Shown here in pieces: positions 45,513-59,657 of a DNA stretch of 64,000 nucleotides. The DNA comes from an uncultured Pelagibacteraceae bacterium (GTDB lineage Bacteria; Pseudomonadota; Alphaproteobacteria; Pelagibacterales; Pelagibacteraceae). Position numbers and translations under genes: made by a program. The stretch's first letter is position 1. Each line of letters starts with the position of its first letter. Location of the stretch: assembly GCA_902629535.1 (NCBI GenBank), contig CACORD010000002.1, positions 62,001 through 126,000 of the forward strand. Direction: 5' to 3'. A model generated the notes under the pieces. The model had not been told where the DNA came from and did no database searches. It saw nothing but the letters and a program-made list of their open reading frames with translations.

Positions 45513-46460
45513 ATGAAATTAACTAAAGAACAACAAGAAGATATAAAAAATCAACAATCACAAAGCAATTCAACGAAAAGAGTTACTTCACCCGAACTTG
45601 AAAAAATTCTTTATGAGGCGTTGCCTGCTCTTGATCATGGTTTTGTAAGAGTTGTTGATTATATGGGAGATGATACTTCAATTGTACAATCAGCTAGAGT
45701 TTCGTATGGCAAAGGTACTAAACAGGTTTCTACAGATGCAGGGTTAATTAAATACTTAATGCGTCATTGGCATAGTACACCATTCGAGATGTGTGAAATT
45801 AAATATCATATCAAACTGCCAATTTTTATTGCTCGTCAATGGATTAGACACAGAACTGCAAATGTAAATGAATATTCCGCAAGGTATTCGATTTTGGACA
45901 AAGAATTTTATTTGCCTTCAAGAGAAAATCTTGCAGCTCAATCAACATCTAATAGACAAGGTAGAGGGGATGTTCTTGAGGGTGAACAAGCAAATGAAGT
46001 TTTAGAACTTTTAAAAAATGATGCAGAACGAACATATATAAATTATGAAACAATGCTTAATGAAAGATATGATGGATCTACTATTGACGAAAACAAAAAA
46101 GGGTTAGCAAGAGAGCTTGCAAGAATGAATTTGACTTTAAACACTTATACTCAATGGTATTGGAAAACAGATTTATTAAATCTTATGAATTTTTTAAGAT
46201 TAAGAGCAGACCATCATGCACAATATGAAATTAGAGTTTATGCAGATATTATGTTAGATACGCTAAAAAAATGGGTTCCAATAACCTATGAGGCTTTTAT
46301 GGATTATAGGGTTGGCGGAACAGAAGTATCTGCTAAAGGAAAAGTAATTATTCAAAAACTCATCAAGGGTGAAAATATTTCTATGGAAGACTCTGGACTA
46401 TCCAAAAGAGAATGGAATGAATTAATGGAAGCTTTTGATCTTAAAGATAAGTTGATTTAA
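45513..46460 (+). CDS. thyX: FAD-dependent thymidylate synthase
   Basis: [19 protein letters not shown] (RHRxxSxNExSxRY-type), [20 protein letters not shown]. Start set to ATG 45513; the track ORF from 45390 runs through tmRNA sequence. Confidence 0.95.
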   Translation: MKLTKEQQEDIKNQQSQSNSTKRVTSPELEKILYEALPALDHGFVRVVDYMGDDTSIVQSARVSYGKGTKQVSTDAGLIKYLMRHWHSTPFEMCEIKYHIKLPIFIARQWIRHRTANVNEYSARYSILDKEFYLPSRENLAAQSTSNRQGRGDVLEGEQANEVLELLKNDAERTYINYETMLNERYDGSTIDENKKGLARELARMNLTLNTYTQWYWKTDLLNLMNFLRLRADHHAQYEIRVYADIMLDTLKKWVPITYEAFMDYRVGGTEVSAKGKVIIQKLIKGENISMEDSGLSKREWNELMEAFDLKDKLI

Positions 46461-47265
46461 TCTTTTTGGCAAAATCTATATAAATTTTTGATATTTGGTT
46501 ATCTGGATCTTCTTCAACTATTGGTTTCCCTTTATCACCTGACGTACCAACCTTTGGGTTAATTGGAATTTCTCCTAAAAATTCTTTATTAAATTCTTTA
46601 GCAGTATTTTTAACTCCACCTTCTCCAAAAATATTATATTTTTTATTATCATCCCCAATAAAGTAAGACATATTATCTACTAAACCTAAAATTTTTACTC
46701 CAAGCTTATCAAACATTTTAATTCCTCTTTTTACATCTAAAAGCGCAACTTCTTGAGGAGTCGAAACTATAATTGCTCCATCCATCTTTATTTCTTGGGA
46801 AAAAGTAAGTTGGGTATCACCAGTTCCAGGAGGCATATCAATAATTATAAAATCTAGGTCTTTCCAACTAACTTTTTGTGTAAAAGTTCGAATTGCGCTT
46901 GTCACCATTGGTCCTCGCCAAATCATAGGTGTTTGTTGATCAGTTAAAAAACCAATGGACATACACTGAATATCATACTTGACTACTGGATCTAATTTTT
47001 GTCCATCACTTTTTGGTTTTTCATTAATCCCCAGCATTTTAGGAATAGAGGGACCATAGATGTCTGCATCTAATAATCCAACTTTGCAGCCTATTGTTTT
47101 AAGAGCTAAAGCTAAATTTGTTGCAAAAGTGGATTTTCCAACACCTCCTTTTGCACTAGAAATAGCAATAGTAAACTTTGTGCCTTTAATTGGATTTTTC
47201 TCAGGCAATTTTCTACTCATTTTATCTCTCATTGCGTCACTTAATTCTGGTTTTTCCTTTGGCAT
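46441..47265 (-). CDS. mrp: Mrp/NBP35 family Fe-S carrier ATPase
   Basis: 274 aa; [53 protein letters not shown]. Confidence 0.95.
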   Translation of the reverse strand: MPKEKPELSDAMRDKMSRKLPEKNPIKGTKFTIAISSAKGGVGKSTFATNLALALKTIGCKVGLLDADIYGPSIPKMLGINEKPKSDGQKLDPVVKYDIQCMSIGFLTDQQTPMIWRGPMVTSAIRTFTQKVSWKDLDFIIIDMPPGTGDTQLTFSQEIKMDGAIIVSTPQEVALLDVKRGIKMFDKLGVKILGLVDNMSYFIGDDNKKYNIFGEGGVKNTAKEFNKEFLGEIPINPKVGTSGDKGKPIVEEDPDNQISKIYIDFAKKIKSTYL

Positions 47266-47316
47266 GATTGGATCTTAACTTGTTTTTCCTTATAAAGACA
47301 TTATATAGATTGCCAT

Positions 47317-48432
47317 ATGCCAGATGATTTCAGACAAAGTGGAGGAAGTCCTTGGGGATCACCCCCAGGAGGAAGTGGTGGCGGAGGCGGAAACGGCTCT
47401 GGCCGAGGCCCAACTCCCCCAAATATAGATAAAATTATAAGTGAGCTTCAAGAAAAGATTAAGAAATTTTTACCAGGTGGTAGTTCTTCAGGCGGCAAGC
47501 AAGCCGTTTTAGTTTTAATTATTTTAGGTTTCATTTGGTTAGCAAGTGGACTTTATAGAGTTTTACCAGACGAACAGGGTGTAGTTTTAAGATTTGGTAA
47601 ATTTATTAAAACAACTCAACCAGGATTAAATTACCATATACCGTTTCCAGTAGAATCTGTATTAACTCCAAAAGTTACGAAAGTTAATAGAATAGATATT
47701 GGCTTTAGATCTGAGAGAGATAGTGGTTTTACATCTCAAGGTGGAGTAGCAGATGTTCCGCAAGAAAGCTTGATGCTTACGGGAGACGAAAATATAGTTA
47801 ACATCGATTTCTCAGTTTTCTGGGTTATTAAAGATGCCGGAAACTTTTTATTTAAAATACAAGACCCAGAGGGAACAGTTAAAGCAGCGGCAGAGACAGC
47901 AATGAGAGAAGTAATTGCAAGATCTGATATTCAACCTATTTTAACTGAGGGAAGATCAGTCATTGAGACAGACACGCAAGAAATCATTCAAAAGATTTTA
48001 GATGAATACACAAGCGGTATTCAAATTACTCAAGTACAAACACAAAAAGCCGATCCACCTGATCAAGTAATTGATGCATTTAGAGACGTACAGGCTGCAA
48101 GAGCTGATATGGAAAGATCAAAAAATGAAGCAGAGGCTTATGCAAATGATGTAATCCCAAGAGCCCGAGGGGAAGCAGAAAAAATTTTACAAGCTGCTGA
48201 AGCTTACAAAAAAGAAGTTGTGGCGAAAGCTGAAGGTGAAGCAAGCAGATTCTTAGCAATCTATAATGAATATAAAAATGCAAAATCTGTAACACAAGAA
48301 AGAATGTATCTAGAAACAATGGAAAAAGTTTTAGCTGATATTGATAAAGTTATAATTGAAAAAAATGCAGGTTCAGGTGTAGTGCCTTATTTACCATTAC
48401 CTGAATTGCAAAAAAAGAAGGTGACAAATTAA
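47317..48432 (+). CDS. hflK: Protease modulator HflK
   Basis: 371 aa; Gly/Pro-rich N-terminus, TM, SPFH domain, VQAARADMERSKNEAEAYANDVIPRARGEA. Confidence 0.96.
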   Translation: MPDDFRQSGGSPWGSPPGGSGGGGGNGSGRGPTPPNIDKIISELQEKIKKFLPGGSSSGGKQAVLVLIILGFIWLASGLYRVLPDEQGVVLRFGKFIKTTQPGLNYHIPFPVESVLTPKVTKVNRIDIGFRSERDSGFTSQGGVADVPQESLMLTGDENIVNIDFSVFWVIKDAGNFLFKIQDPEGTVKAAAETAMREVIARSDIQPILTEGRSVIETDTQEIIQKILDEYTSGIQITQVQTQKADPPDQVIDAFRDVQAARADMERSKNEAEAYANDVIPRARGEAEKILQAAEAYKKEVVAKAEGEASRFLAIYNEYKNAKSVTQERMYLETMEKVLADIDKVIIEKNAGSGVVPYLPLPELQKKKVTN

Positions 48433-48433
48433 T

Positions 48434-49303
48434 ATGAATGCTGGAAAAATTACCGCTGGAATTATTGTTGCTTTAGCAGCGATTGCATTCTTCTCGATTT
48501 TTATAGTTAAAGAAGTTAATCAAGCAATTGTTCTACAATTTGGTGATCCAAAAAGAATAATTTTAAAACCTGGATTAAATTTTAAACTACCTTTTATTCA
48601 AAACGTTGTGTTTTTAGATAAAAGAATACTTAATTTAGATACACCTCCAGAAGAAGTAATTGCATCGGATCAAAAAAGATTAATAGTTGACGCTTTTGCG
48701 AGATTTCAAATAGTAGATCCTCTTAAGTTTTATATCTCAGTTGGAAACGAGCGAGTAGCAAGATCAAGATTAGCTACTATTATAAACTCAAGAATAAGAA
48801 ATGTTCTTGGACGACAAGAACTTCAAACCTTGCTTTCAGAAGATAGAACAAAACAAATGGCTTTAATTCAAGAGGGTGTAAATAATGAAGCTGAAAATTT
48901 TGGAATAAAAATAGTTGATGTAAGAATTAAAAGAGCAGATCTCCCCCAAGCAAACAGTGATGCAATATTTAGAAGAATGCAGACTGAAAGGGAGAGAGAA
49001 GCAAAAGAATTTAGAGCAAGAGGAGCTGAAATGGCAGTTACAATTACATCAACTGCTGATAAAGAAGTAACTGTAATTTTAGCTGAGGCTCAAAAGAAAT
49101 CTGAGATTATGAAAGGTGAAGGAGATGGTAAAAGAAATAATATCTTCGCTGCTGCATTTGGACAAGATCCAGAATTCTTTGCGTTTTATAGAGCTATGCA
49201 AGCTTATGAAAAAGCTTTAATAGGTGGAGAAACATCTTTGATTTTATCTCCCGACAGTGAGTTCTTTAAATTTTTTGGGAATATCAAGCAGCAAACTGAG
49301 TAA
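48434..49303 (+). CDS. hflC: Protease modulator HflC
   Basis: 289 aa; VNQAIVLQFGDPKRIILKPGLNFKLPF, RMQTEREREAKEFRARGAE. Confidence 0.96.
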   Translation: MNAGKITAGIIVALAAIAFFSIFIVKEVNQAIVLQFGDPKRIILKPGLNFKLPFIQNVVFLDKRILNLDTPPEEVIASDQKRLIVDAFARFQIVDPLKFYISVGNERVARSRLATIINSRIRNVLGRQELQTLLSEDRTKQMALIQEGVNNEAENFGIKIVDVRIKRADLPQANSDAIFRRMQTEREREAKEFRARGAEMAVTITSTADKEVTVILAEAQKKSEIMKGEGDGKRNNIFAAAFGQDPEFFAFYRAMQAYEKALIGGETSLILSPDSEFFKFFGNIKQQTE

Positions 49304-49309
49304 GATTTA

Positions 49310-49495
49310 ATGAAAGAATTGATCATTGCATTTGGTCTATTCTTATTTATTGAAGGAATTTTATATGCCTTATTTCCATCAAAAATGAAGAATATGTTAA
49401 AAAAGTTAGAATTAATCAAAGATGGCCAATTAAGAACCGCTGGATTAATTTTTGCTATATTAGGATTTATAATAATTTATTACTCAAAAAGTTAA
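49310..49495 (+). CDS. DUF2065 family small membrane protein
   Basis: 61 aa; ELIIAFGLFLFIEGILYALFPSKMKNMLKKL...LRTAGLIFAILGFIIIYY. Confidence 0.85.
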   Translation: MKELIIAFGLFLFIEGILYALFPSKMKNMLKKLELIKDGQLRTAGLIFAILGFIIIYYSKS

Positions 49496-49496
49496 A

Positions 49497-50909
49497 ATGA
49501 ACAGACTTAAAACTATTTTTTTATCTTTAATATTTGTTCTGAGCTATTCAACGCTATCAAACTCTCAGAATATTCCTAATTCTTTTGCTGATTTAGCAGA
49601 AAAGTTAATGCCATCAGTTGTTAATATATCAACAACTCAGACTGTAGTAACAAGAAGCAATCCATTTCCAAATTTTCAATTTCCTCCAGGATCTCCTTTT
49701 GGGGATATGTTCAAAGAATTTGGAACACCTCAAGAAAGGCAATCTTCAGCTTTAGGCTCAGGATTTATCATAGATAAAAATGGGATAGTGGTAACCAATA
49801 ATCATGTAATTGATGGTGCAGAGGATATTGTGGTACAAGTGAACGGTGAAAAGAAGTTCAACGCAAAGGTTATTGGTGCGGATCCACTTTCAGATATTGC
49901 TGTATTAAAAATAGACTCTAATGAAAAGTTTTTGCCAGTTAAATTTGGAGACTCAGATAAGGCAAGAATAGGTGATTGGGTAATTGCAATTGGTAACCCA
50001 TTTGGTTTAGGTGGCACTGTAACCTCAGGTATTATTTCTGCAAGAAACCGCTCAATAGGATTATCTAGATACGAGGATTATATTCAAACAGATGCATCTA
50101 TTAATTCTGGAAATTCCGGTGGTCCTCTATTTGATATGAATGGTGATGTAATTGGAATTAATACCGCCATTCTAGGAAGAAGTGGAAATGTGGGAATTGG
50201 TTTTTCGATACCTTCTAATAGTGCAAAAATAGTTATAGATCAATTAATTGAATTTGGAGAAACAAAAAGAGGATGGCTTGGAGTAAGAATCCAAGATGTA
50301 ACAAAAGAAATTGCCGATGTGGAAAAACTAGATGAACCAAGAGGAGCTTTAGTAGCAAGTGTTGCACCAAATAGTCCATCAGAAAAGGCTGGCGTTAAAA
50401 GTGGAGACATTATTTTAGAATTTAATGGTGAAAGAATAGGACAAATGAAGGAGCTTCCTACTATTGTTGCAAGAACTGAAGTAGGAAAAAAAGTAAAAGT
50501 TAAAATCTGGAGAAATAAAAAAGAAATTACCAAAACCATTACACTTGGCAGATTAGAAACATCAGAAGATTTTAAGATTTCCAAAAAAAAAGAAGAAACA
50601 CCAGAAGAAACTTTAATTGAAAGCCTTAAAATTAAAGTAAGAAAACTTTCTGATCAGGATATTAAATCTAGAAATTTACCAAACCAAACTAGTGGATTAG
50701 TTATCACAAGTATTGAAAAAAATAGTCCTTTAATTGGTTCAATAGAAGTAAATAGTATTATTTTAGAAGCTCAAAAGAAAAAAATACGAACAGTTAAAGA
50801 CTTAAATCAATCTCTTAATCAAGTTCTAAATAGTAATCAAAAAACTGTTTTACTTGTAATCTATAACAGCCAAAATCAGAAAAGATATATAGGTGTTAAA
50901 TTAGATTAA
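49497..50909 (+). CDS. DegP/HtrA (Do) family periplasmic serine protease
   Basis: 470 aa; VVTNNHVIDGA, SDIAVLKID, NSGNSGGPLFD catalytic motifs, PDZ domains. Confidence 0.95.
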   Translation: MNRLKTIFLSLIFVLSYSTLSNSQNIPNSFADLAEKLMPSVVNISTTQTVVTRSNPFPNFQFPPGSPFGDMFKEFGTPQERQSSALGSGFIIDKNGIVVTNNHVIDGAEDIVVQVNGEKKFNAKVIGADPLSDIAVLKIDSNEKFLPVKFGDSDKARIGDWVIAIGNPFGLGGTVTSGIISARNRSIGLSRYEDYIQTDASINSGNSGGPLFDMNGDVIGINTAILGRSGNVGIGFSIPSNSAKIVIDQLIEFGETKRGWLGVRIQDVTKEIADVEKLDEPRGALVASVAPNSPSEKAGVKSGDIILEFNGERIGQMKELPTIVARTEVGKKVKVKIWRNKKEITKTITLGRLETSEDFKISKKKEETPEETLIESLKIKVRKLSDQDIKSRNLPNQTSGLVITSIEKNSPLIGSIEVNSIILEAQKKKIRTVKDLNQSLNQVLNSNQKTVLLVIYNSQNQKRYIGVKLD

Positions 50910-50912
50910 TTT

Positions 50913-51821
50913 ATGGATTTTAAATCCAAAATTATTTTAATTTATGGACCCACTGCTTCTGGAAAATCTTTATTTGCAATCAAATTAGCTAAAAAAATTA
51001 AAGGTCAGATTATAAATGCTGATAGTATGCAAGTTTATAAAGAATTAAAGATTTTAACAGCAAGACCATTTAAACAAGACCAACAAAAAATCAAACATTA
51101 TTTGTACGGATTTCAAAGTGGAAAAAAAAATTTCTCTACTGGAGATTGGTTAAAATTAGTTAATGACAAAATTTTACACTGTAAAAAAATAAAAAAAATT
51201 CCAATACTTGTTGGAGGTACTGGGCTATATTTCAAAGCTTTGACAGATGGCTTAGTCAATATTCCAAAAATTCCAACCAATTTTAGAAACAAAGTTAGAA
51301 ATTTACATGAAAAATTGGGGCAAAAAAAATTTTTCATTAAACTATTAAAGATAGATCCTTTAATTAAAGATCGAATTAATTCCTCTGATGTGCAAAGATC
51401 TATTAGAGCATATGAAATTAAACTATTTACAAAAAAATCTATGATTAGTTGGTTTAAAAATACTAAGTCAGATTATGCACATAATGATTTTTTTAAAATT
51501 TATATCGATTTTCCAAGAAAAGATTTAATAGAGAGAATAAATAAAAGATCTGAAAACATGATTAAATCAGGCGCAATTTTAGAGGTTAAAAAATTTATCA
51601 AATTGAGAATTCCAAAGAATAAAAGCCTTAGTAAAGCAATCGGAATTAGTGAGATTAAGCAATATCTTCAAGAAAAAATTAAAACAGAACAATTAATTGA
51701 GAAAATATCAATAAAGACTAGGCAATATGCCAAAAGACAGAGCACCTGGGCCCGAGGAAATATGAAAGATTGGAATAAAGTTAATCCAGATGGTTTGGAT
51801 AACCTCTTAAAAAAAATTTAG
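50913..51821 (+). CDS. miaA: tRNA dimethylallyltransferase
   Basis: 302 aa; IYGPTASGKSLFAIKLA, NADSMQVYKEL, LVGGTGLYFKAL, TRQYAKRQSTW. Confidence 0.96.
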   Translation: MDFKSKIILIYGPTASGKSLFAIKLAKKIKGQIINADSMQVYKELKILTARPFKQDQQKIKHYLYGFQSGKKNFSTGDWLKLVNDKILHCKKIKKIPILVGGTGLYFKALTDGLVNIPKIPTNFRNKVRNLHEKLGQKKFFIKLLKIDPLIKDRINSSDVQRSIRAYEIKLFTKKSMISWFKNTKSDYAHNDFFKIYIDFPRKDLIERINKRSENMIKSGAILEVKKFIKLRIPKNKSLSKAIGISEIKQYLQEKIKTEQLIEKISIKTRQYAKRQSTWARGNMKDWNKVNPDGLDNLLKKI

Positions 51822-51874
51822 ATATTCTCTACTTAGCCTTGACCAATTAGCACAACTTCAGCTAGATTGCCTGA

Positions 51875-53641
51875 ATGTCTAAATTATATACCGGTGCAGA
51901 AATTGTATTTAAATGTCTTGAAGATCAAGAGGTTGAATATATTTTTGGTTATCCAGGTGGAGCAGTTTTACCAATTTATGATGAGCTTAAAAATCATTCA
52001 TCAATAAAGCATATACTTGTAAGACATGAGCAAGGAGCAGGTCACGCTGCAGAAGGGTATGCAAGATCATCAGGCAAACCTGGAGTAGTTTTAGTCACAT
52101 CTGGACCAGGTGCTACTAATGTTGTTACAGCATTAACCGATGCGTATATGGACTCAGTTCCTTTAGTTTGTATCTCTGGTCAAGTACCTACTCACTTGAT
52201 AGGCACCGATGCATTCCAAGAGTGTGATACGACAGGAATTACAAGACCTTGTACAAAACATAATTGGTTAGTTAAAGACATTAAAGACTTATCAAAAGTT
52301 ATGCATGAGGCTTTTAAAGTTGCGACAACAGGAAGACCTGGACCTGTGTTAATTGATATTCCTAAAGATATACAATTTGCAAAAACTAACTATTCAAAAT
52401 TTAAAAAAGAAAAAAAATTAAATGGAAAAATACATAATAAGTTTTCTCAAAATGAAATTGATCAATTGATTGATTTAATTTCGAAAGCAAAGAAACCAGT
52501 TGTTTATACAGGGGGTGGAGTAATAAATTCAGGTCCTGAGGCTAGTGAAACTTTAAAAGAATTTGTACGATTAATTGGATTTCCAATCACATCAACTCTA
52601 CAAGGTTTAGGTGCATTTCCAGGAGATGATAATCAATTTATTGGAATGCTAGGTATGCATGGAACTTATGAAGCTAACAATGCAATGCACGATTGTGATT
52701 TGTTAATTAACATTGGAGCAAGATTCGATGATAGAATTACAGGTAAGATAGATGAGTTTTCACCGAAATCAAAAAAAATTCATATTGATATTGATCCATC
52801 ATCAATAAATAAAATAATCAAAGTAGATCTTGCAATAGTTGGAGATGTTAATGAAGTGATAAAATCAGCTATTAAAAAGATAAATAAAAAACAAAATGGA
52901 TTAAAAGATTCAAACAAGCAAAGAATTTCAAAATGGTGGGAACAAATTCAAAAATGGAGAACAAAAGACTCTTTGGGCTTTATTAATAGTGATAAGGAGA
53001 TCAAACCTCAACATGCTGTAAAAAGATTATATGAATTAACAAAAAATCAAGACACATTTATTACAACTGAGGTAGGTCAGCATCAAATGTGGGCCGCCCA
53101 ACATTATAAATTTAATAAACCTAACAGATGGATGACATCAGGTGGTCTTGGAACCATGGGATATGGCCTTCCAGCTGCAGTAGGTGTTCAAATTGCTCAT
53201 CCAGATAAACTTGTAATCGATATTGCAGGTGAGGCATCAGTGTTAATGACAATGCAAGAAATGTCTACAGCAGTTCAATATAATTTACCTATCAAAATAT
53301 TTATTTTAAATAACCAGTACATGGGGATGGTCAGACAATGGCAAGAACTTCTTCATGAAAAAAACTATTCAGAAAGTTATTCAGAGGCATTACCTGATTT
53401 TGTTAAATTAGCTGAGGCCTATGGATGCAAAGGTATTAAAGCTGATAATCCCAATGATTTAGATGATAAAATTCAAGAGATGCTTGATTATAAAGGACCG
53501 GTAATATTTGATTGTCATGTAGATCCCAATGAAAATTGTTTTCCAATGATACCATCTGGAAAGCCTCATAATCAAATGATTCTAGGTCCAAATGATAAAG
53601 AGGAGAATAAGATTACTGGAAAAGGGAAATCATTAGTTTAA
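51875..53641 (+). CDS. ilvB: Acetolactate synthase large subunit
   Basis: 588 aa; FGYPGGAVLPIYDEL, HEQGAGHAAEGYARSSG, TPP-binding region DIAGEASVLMTMQEMSTAVQYNLPIKIFILNN. Confidence 0.97.
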   Translation: MSKLYTGAEIVFKCLEDQEVEYIFGYPGGAVLPIYDELKNHSSIKHILVRHEQGAGHAAEGYARSSGKPGVVLVTSGPGATNVVTALTDAYMDSVPLVCISGQVPTHLIGTDAFQECDTTGITRPCTKHNWLVKDIKDLSKVMHEAFKVATTGRPGPVLIDIPKDIQFAKTNYSKFKKEKKLNGKIHNKFSQNEIDQLIDLISKAKKPVVYTGGGVINSGPEASETLKEFVRLIGFPITSTLQGLGAFPGDDNQFIGMLGMHGTYEANNAMHDCDLLINIGARFDDRITGKIDEFSPKSKKIHIDIDPSSINKIIKVDLAIVGDVNEVIKSAIKKINKKQNGLKDSNKQRISKWWEQIQKWRTKDSLGFINSDKEIKPQHAVKRLYELTKNQDTFITTEVGQHQMWAAQHYKFNKPNRWMTSGGLGTMGYGLPAAVGVQIAHPDKLVIDIAGEASVLMTMQEMSTAVQYNLPIKIFILNNQYMGMVRQWQELLHEKNYSESYSEALPDFVKLAEAYGCKGIKADNPNDLDDKIQEMLDYKGPVIFDCHVDPNENCFPMIPSGKPHNQMILGPNDKEENKITGKGKSLV

Positions 53642-54189
53642 TGCCTTCTCCAAAGTCAGCTTACAGCATACCCACTAAAAAAGGTAAATTGGATACTCAT
53701 ATATTTGTTGTTTGGGTTGATAATGAAGCTGGTGTATTGGCGAGAGTTGTCGGATTATTTTCTGGCAGAGGTTATAACATTGAGTCTTTAGCTGTTGCTG
53801 AAGTTGATGCAGCAAAAAATATTTCAAGAATTACAATAGTAACTACAGGAACACCTCAAGTTATAGATCAAATAAAACTTCAACTAAAGAAACTAGTTCC
53901 AGTTCATAAGGTTGCAGATTTTAAGAGAGAAGATAAAAAGGTAATTTTTAAAGAGATGGCATTACTAAAGATCGTTGCTAAGAAAAAAAAGATAGAAAAG
54001 TGTTTAAAGGAATGCAAAAAATTTAACCCTGTAATTTTAGATAAAACAAATAAATCAGTGGTTGTGCAAATAACCGCTTTGAGAAGAGATATTGATAAAA
54101 TGAGTAAAAAATTAAAACCCTATGGTCTTACTAGCACTTCAAGGACTGGGGCAATAGCAATGACCAGAGGTGCTGAAACATTTAAATAA
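53641..54189 (+). CDS. ilvH: Acetolactate synthase small subunit
   Basis: 182 aa; ACT domain VWVDNEAGVLARVVGLFSGRGYNIESLAV. Confidence 0.96.
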   Translation: MPSPKSAYSIPTKKGKLDTHIFVVWVDNEAGVLARVVGLFSGRGYNIESLAVAEVDAAKNISRITIVTTGTPQVIDQIKLQLKKLVPVHKVADFKREDKKVIFKEMALLKIVAKKKKIEKCLKECKKFNPVILDKTNKSVVVQITALRRDIDKMSKKLKPYGLTSTSRTGAIAMTRGAETFK

Positions 54190-55233
<1,044 letters not shown>

Positions 55234-55320
55234 AATATTCATCCAAATTGGGCTAAAATAATTATTTTATTTTGCAATCTAAACGATAGGTTGTATATTT
55301 CGATCACTAAAAGTATTTAT

Positions 55321-57932
<2,612 letters not shown>

Positions 57933-57937
57933 GAAAG

Positions 57938-59158
57938 ATGGCCGAAAGCAGAGATGATTTTATAATAGCGATTAGATCTGCTTTTTTAAATAAAAGTACA
58001 AAACAAAAATTTTCCTTATTAACTTTAGTTTTTTTTTCAATTGTTATAATTATTTTATCTAGTTTTAATTTCAAGGCGATAACTGTAACAAAGTCAGTAA
58101 TAAAAGAAATTGTCTATCGATCTTCATTTATAGTTTCGATCCCAGAAAATCTTATCAAATCTTCTTATGTAAATTTAAATGAATACACTAATTTTTATAA
58201 AGAATATAAACAAACCAAAGAGGAATTAGATCAATTAAAATCTGAAAATATCTCAACAAAAATTATTAAAAGTGAAAATGAGGAACTCAAAAGTCTTATT
58301 GACGGTTATACCATTACTTCAAATAAGATTTTAGCAAAGGTGATTGTTGATCACGAGAGTCCTTTTTTAAGATCAATTATTATCAACAAAGGTAGTAAGG
58401 AAAAAATAAAAATAGGAACAAATATTTATGACCGAAGTTATCTTGTTGGACGGGTCATTGAAGTAAATTATACAAATTCAAGAGTATTGTTATTAACTGA
58501 TTTAAATTCAAATATTCCTGTTTCTATTACACCCGGAAATGTTCAAGCAATTGTTGTTGGTAATGGAGATAAAAAAGGTGAAATTAAATATATTAAAAAC
58601 GATCTGATAAACAAAATCGATGGTCAAGGCATTGCATATACATCAGGAACTGGCTCAATTTTCAAAAGTGGAATTCCTGTCGGAACGATTGATTTAAAAG
58701 ATGAAAATGAAAAAATTTTGATCAACTTTTATAGTGATTTTAGTCAACTAAAATATGTTTTTGCAGAGATTGATGAGTTAATCCCCACACCTGTTGAAAC
58801 TAAAGCAAATGATCAAACACAAGTGTCCTCAAATACTGAGCAAATAAAATTAGACTTAATAAGTGATGAATTGCAAATTTTAGAAGATAGTAACACTAAA
58901 TTTTTAGAGGAAAATAAAGAATTAAATACTTTAACTAACGATTTAACTAAACAAATTGAAATATTAAAGTCAGAAAATGAATATCAAAAAAGTGTTATTC
59001 AACAGCATAATTTAGATCAAGAAGAGCTAGAATTTTTAAGATTAAATTTAATCTACAGTTCGAGATGTCAATCAAAAAAACTATTTAGCACAGGTTTTCA
59101 AGTAGGCACTGAAGAATATAAAAGATGTATTATGAGAAAAGGAAAGATAAGTGATTAG
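57938..59158 (+). CDS. mreC: Rod shape-determining protein MreC
   Basis: 406 aa; N-terminal TM, coiled coil, VINKGSKEKIKIG-type beta core; location after mreB. Confidence 0.88.
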   Translation: MAESRDDFIIAIRSAFLNKSTKQKFSLLTLVFFSIVIIILSSFNFKAITVTKSVIKEIVYRSSFIVSIPENLIKSSYVNLNEYTNFYKEYKQTKEELDQLKSENISTKIIKSENEELKSLIDGYTITSNKILAKVIVDHESPFLRSIIINKGSKEKIKIGTNIYDRSYLVGRVIEVNYTNSRVLLLTDLNSNIPVSITPGNVQAIVVGNGDKKGEIKYIKNDLINKIDGQGIAYTSGTGSIFKSGIPVGTIDLKDENEKILINFYSDFSQLKYVFAEIDELIPTPVETKANDQTQVSSNTEQIKLDLISDELQILEDSNTKFLEENKELNTLTNDLTKQIEILKSENEYQKSVIQQHNLDQEELEFLRLNLIYSSRCQSKKLFSTGFQVGTEEYKRCIMRKGKISD

Positions 59159-59657
59159 ATTTCAAAAGAAAAATTTACTGTATAAGATATATACTTGGTT
59201 ACCAATTCTTGCTTTATTTATATCTGTATTTAATGAATTTGATTTTAATTATTTAAACATTGATTATTTTTCATTTAATTTTCCATTTATATTAATTTTT
59301 TATTTTGCTTTAAAAGCATATCAGCGATTTGATTACTTTTTAGTTTTTTTAGCAGGGTTATTTAATGATACAGTTGTTGGTTTACCCTTAGGCATAAGTT
59401 CTATGTCATATATCTTAATTTGTATATTTGCCACTTATCTTAGGAATATAACAATTAGTCCAAATTTAATAAAAGATTGGTTCTATTTTTTGTTTATCAT
59501 TAGTTTGATAAATTCAATCAATTTTTCAGTTTTATTTTTGTTTTTTTCTTATGAACTGGATATTACACTTTTCATTGTAAATAATTTCTTTACGTTTTTA
59601 TTTTACATAATATTTTCAATCTTTTTTAAGAGGTATTTAAAAAGTTTAGATGATTAG
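59151..59657 (+). CDS. mreD: Rod shape-determining protein MreD
   Basis: 168 aa multi-TM protein between mreC and mrdA. Confidence 0.75.
   Translation: MIRFQKKNLLYKIYTWLPILALFISVFNEFDFNYLNIDYFSFNFPFILIFYFALKAYQRFDYFLVFLAGLFNDTVVGLPLGISSMSYILICIFATYLRNITISPNLIKDWFYFLFIISLINSINFSVLFLFFSYELDITLFIVNNFFTFLFYIIFSIFFKRYLKSLDD

Noticed and set aside
48080-48319. Leu-rich 79-aa minus-strand ORF
   Set aside because: Antisense to the hflK coiled-coil region, composition artefact.
55255-55268. AAAATAATTATTTT palindrome after ilvC
   Set aside because: Only A/T pairs, no clear T-tract terminator; expected at this base composition.
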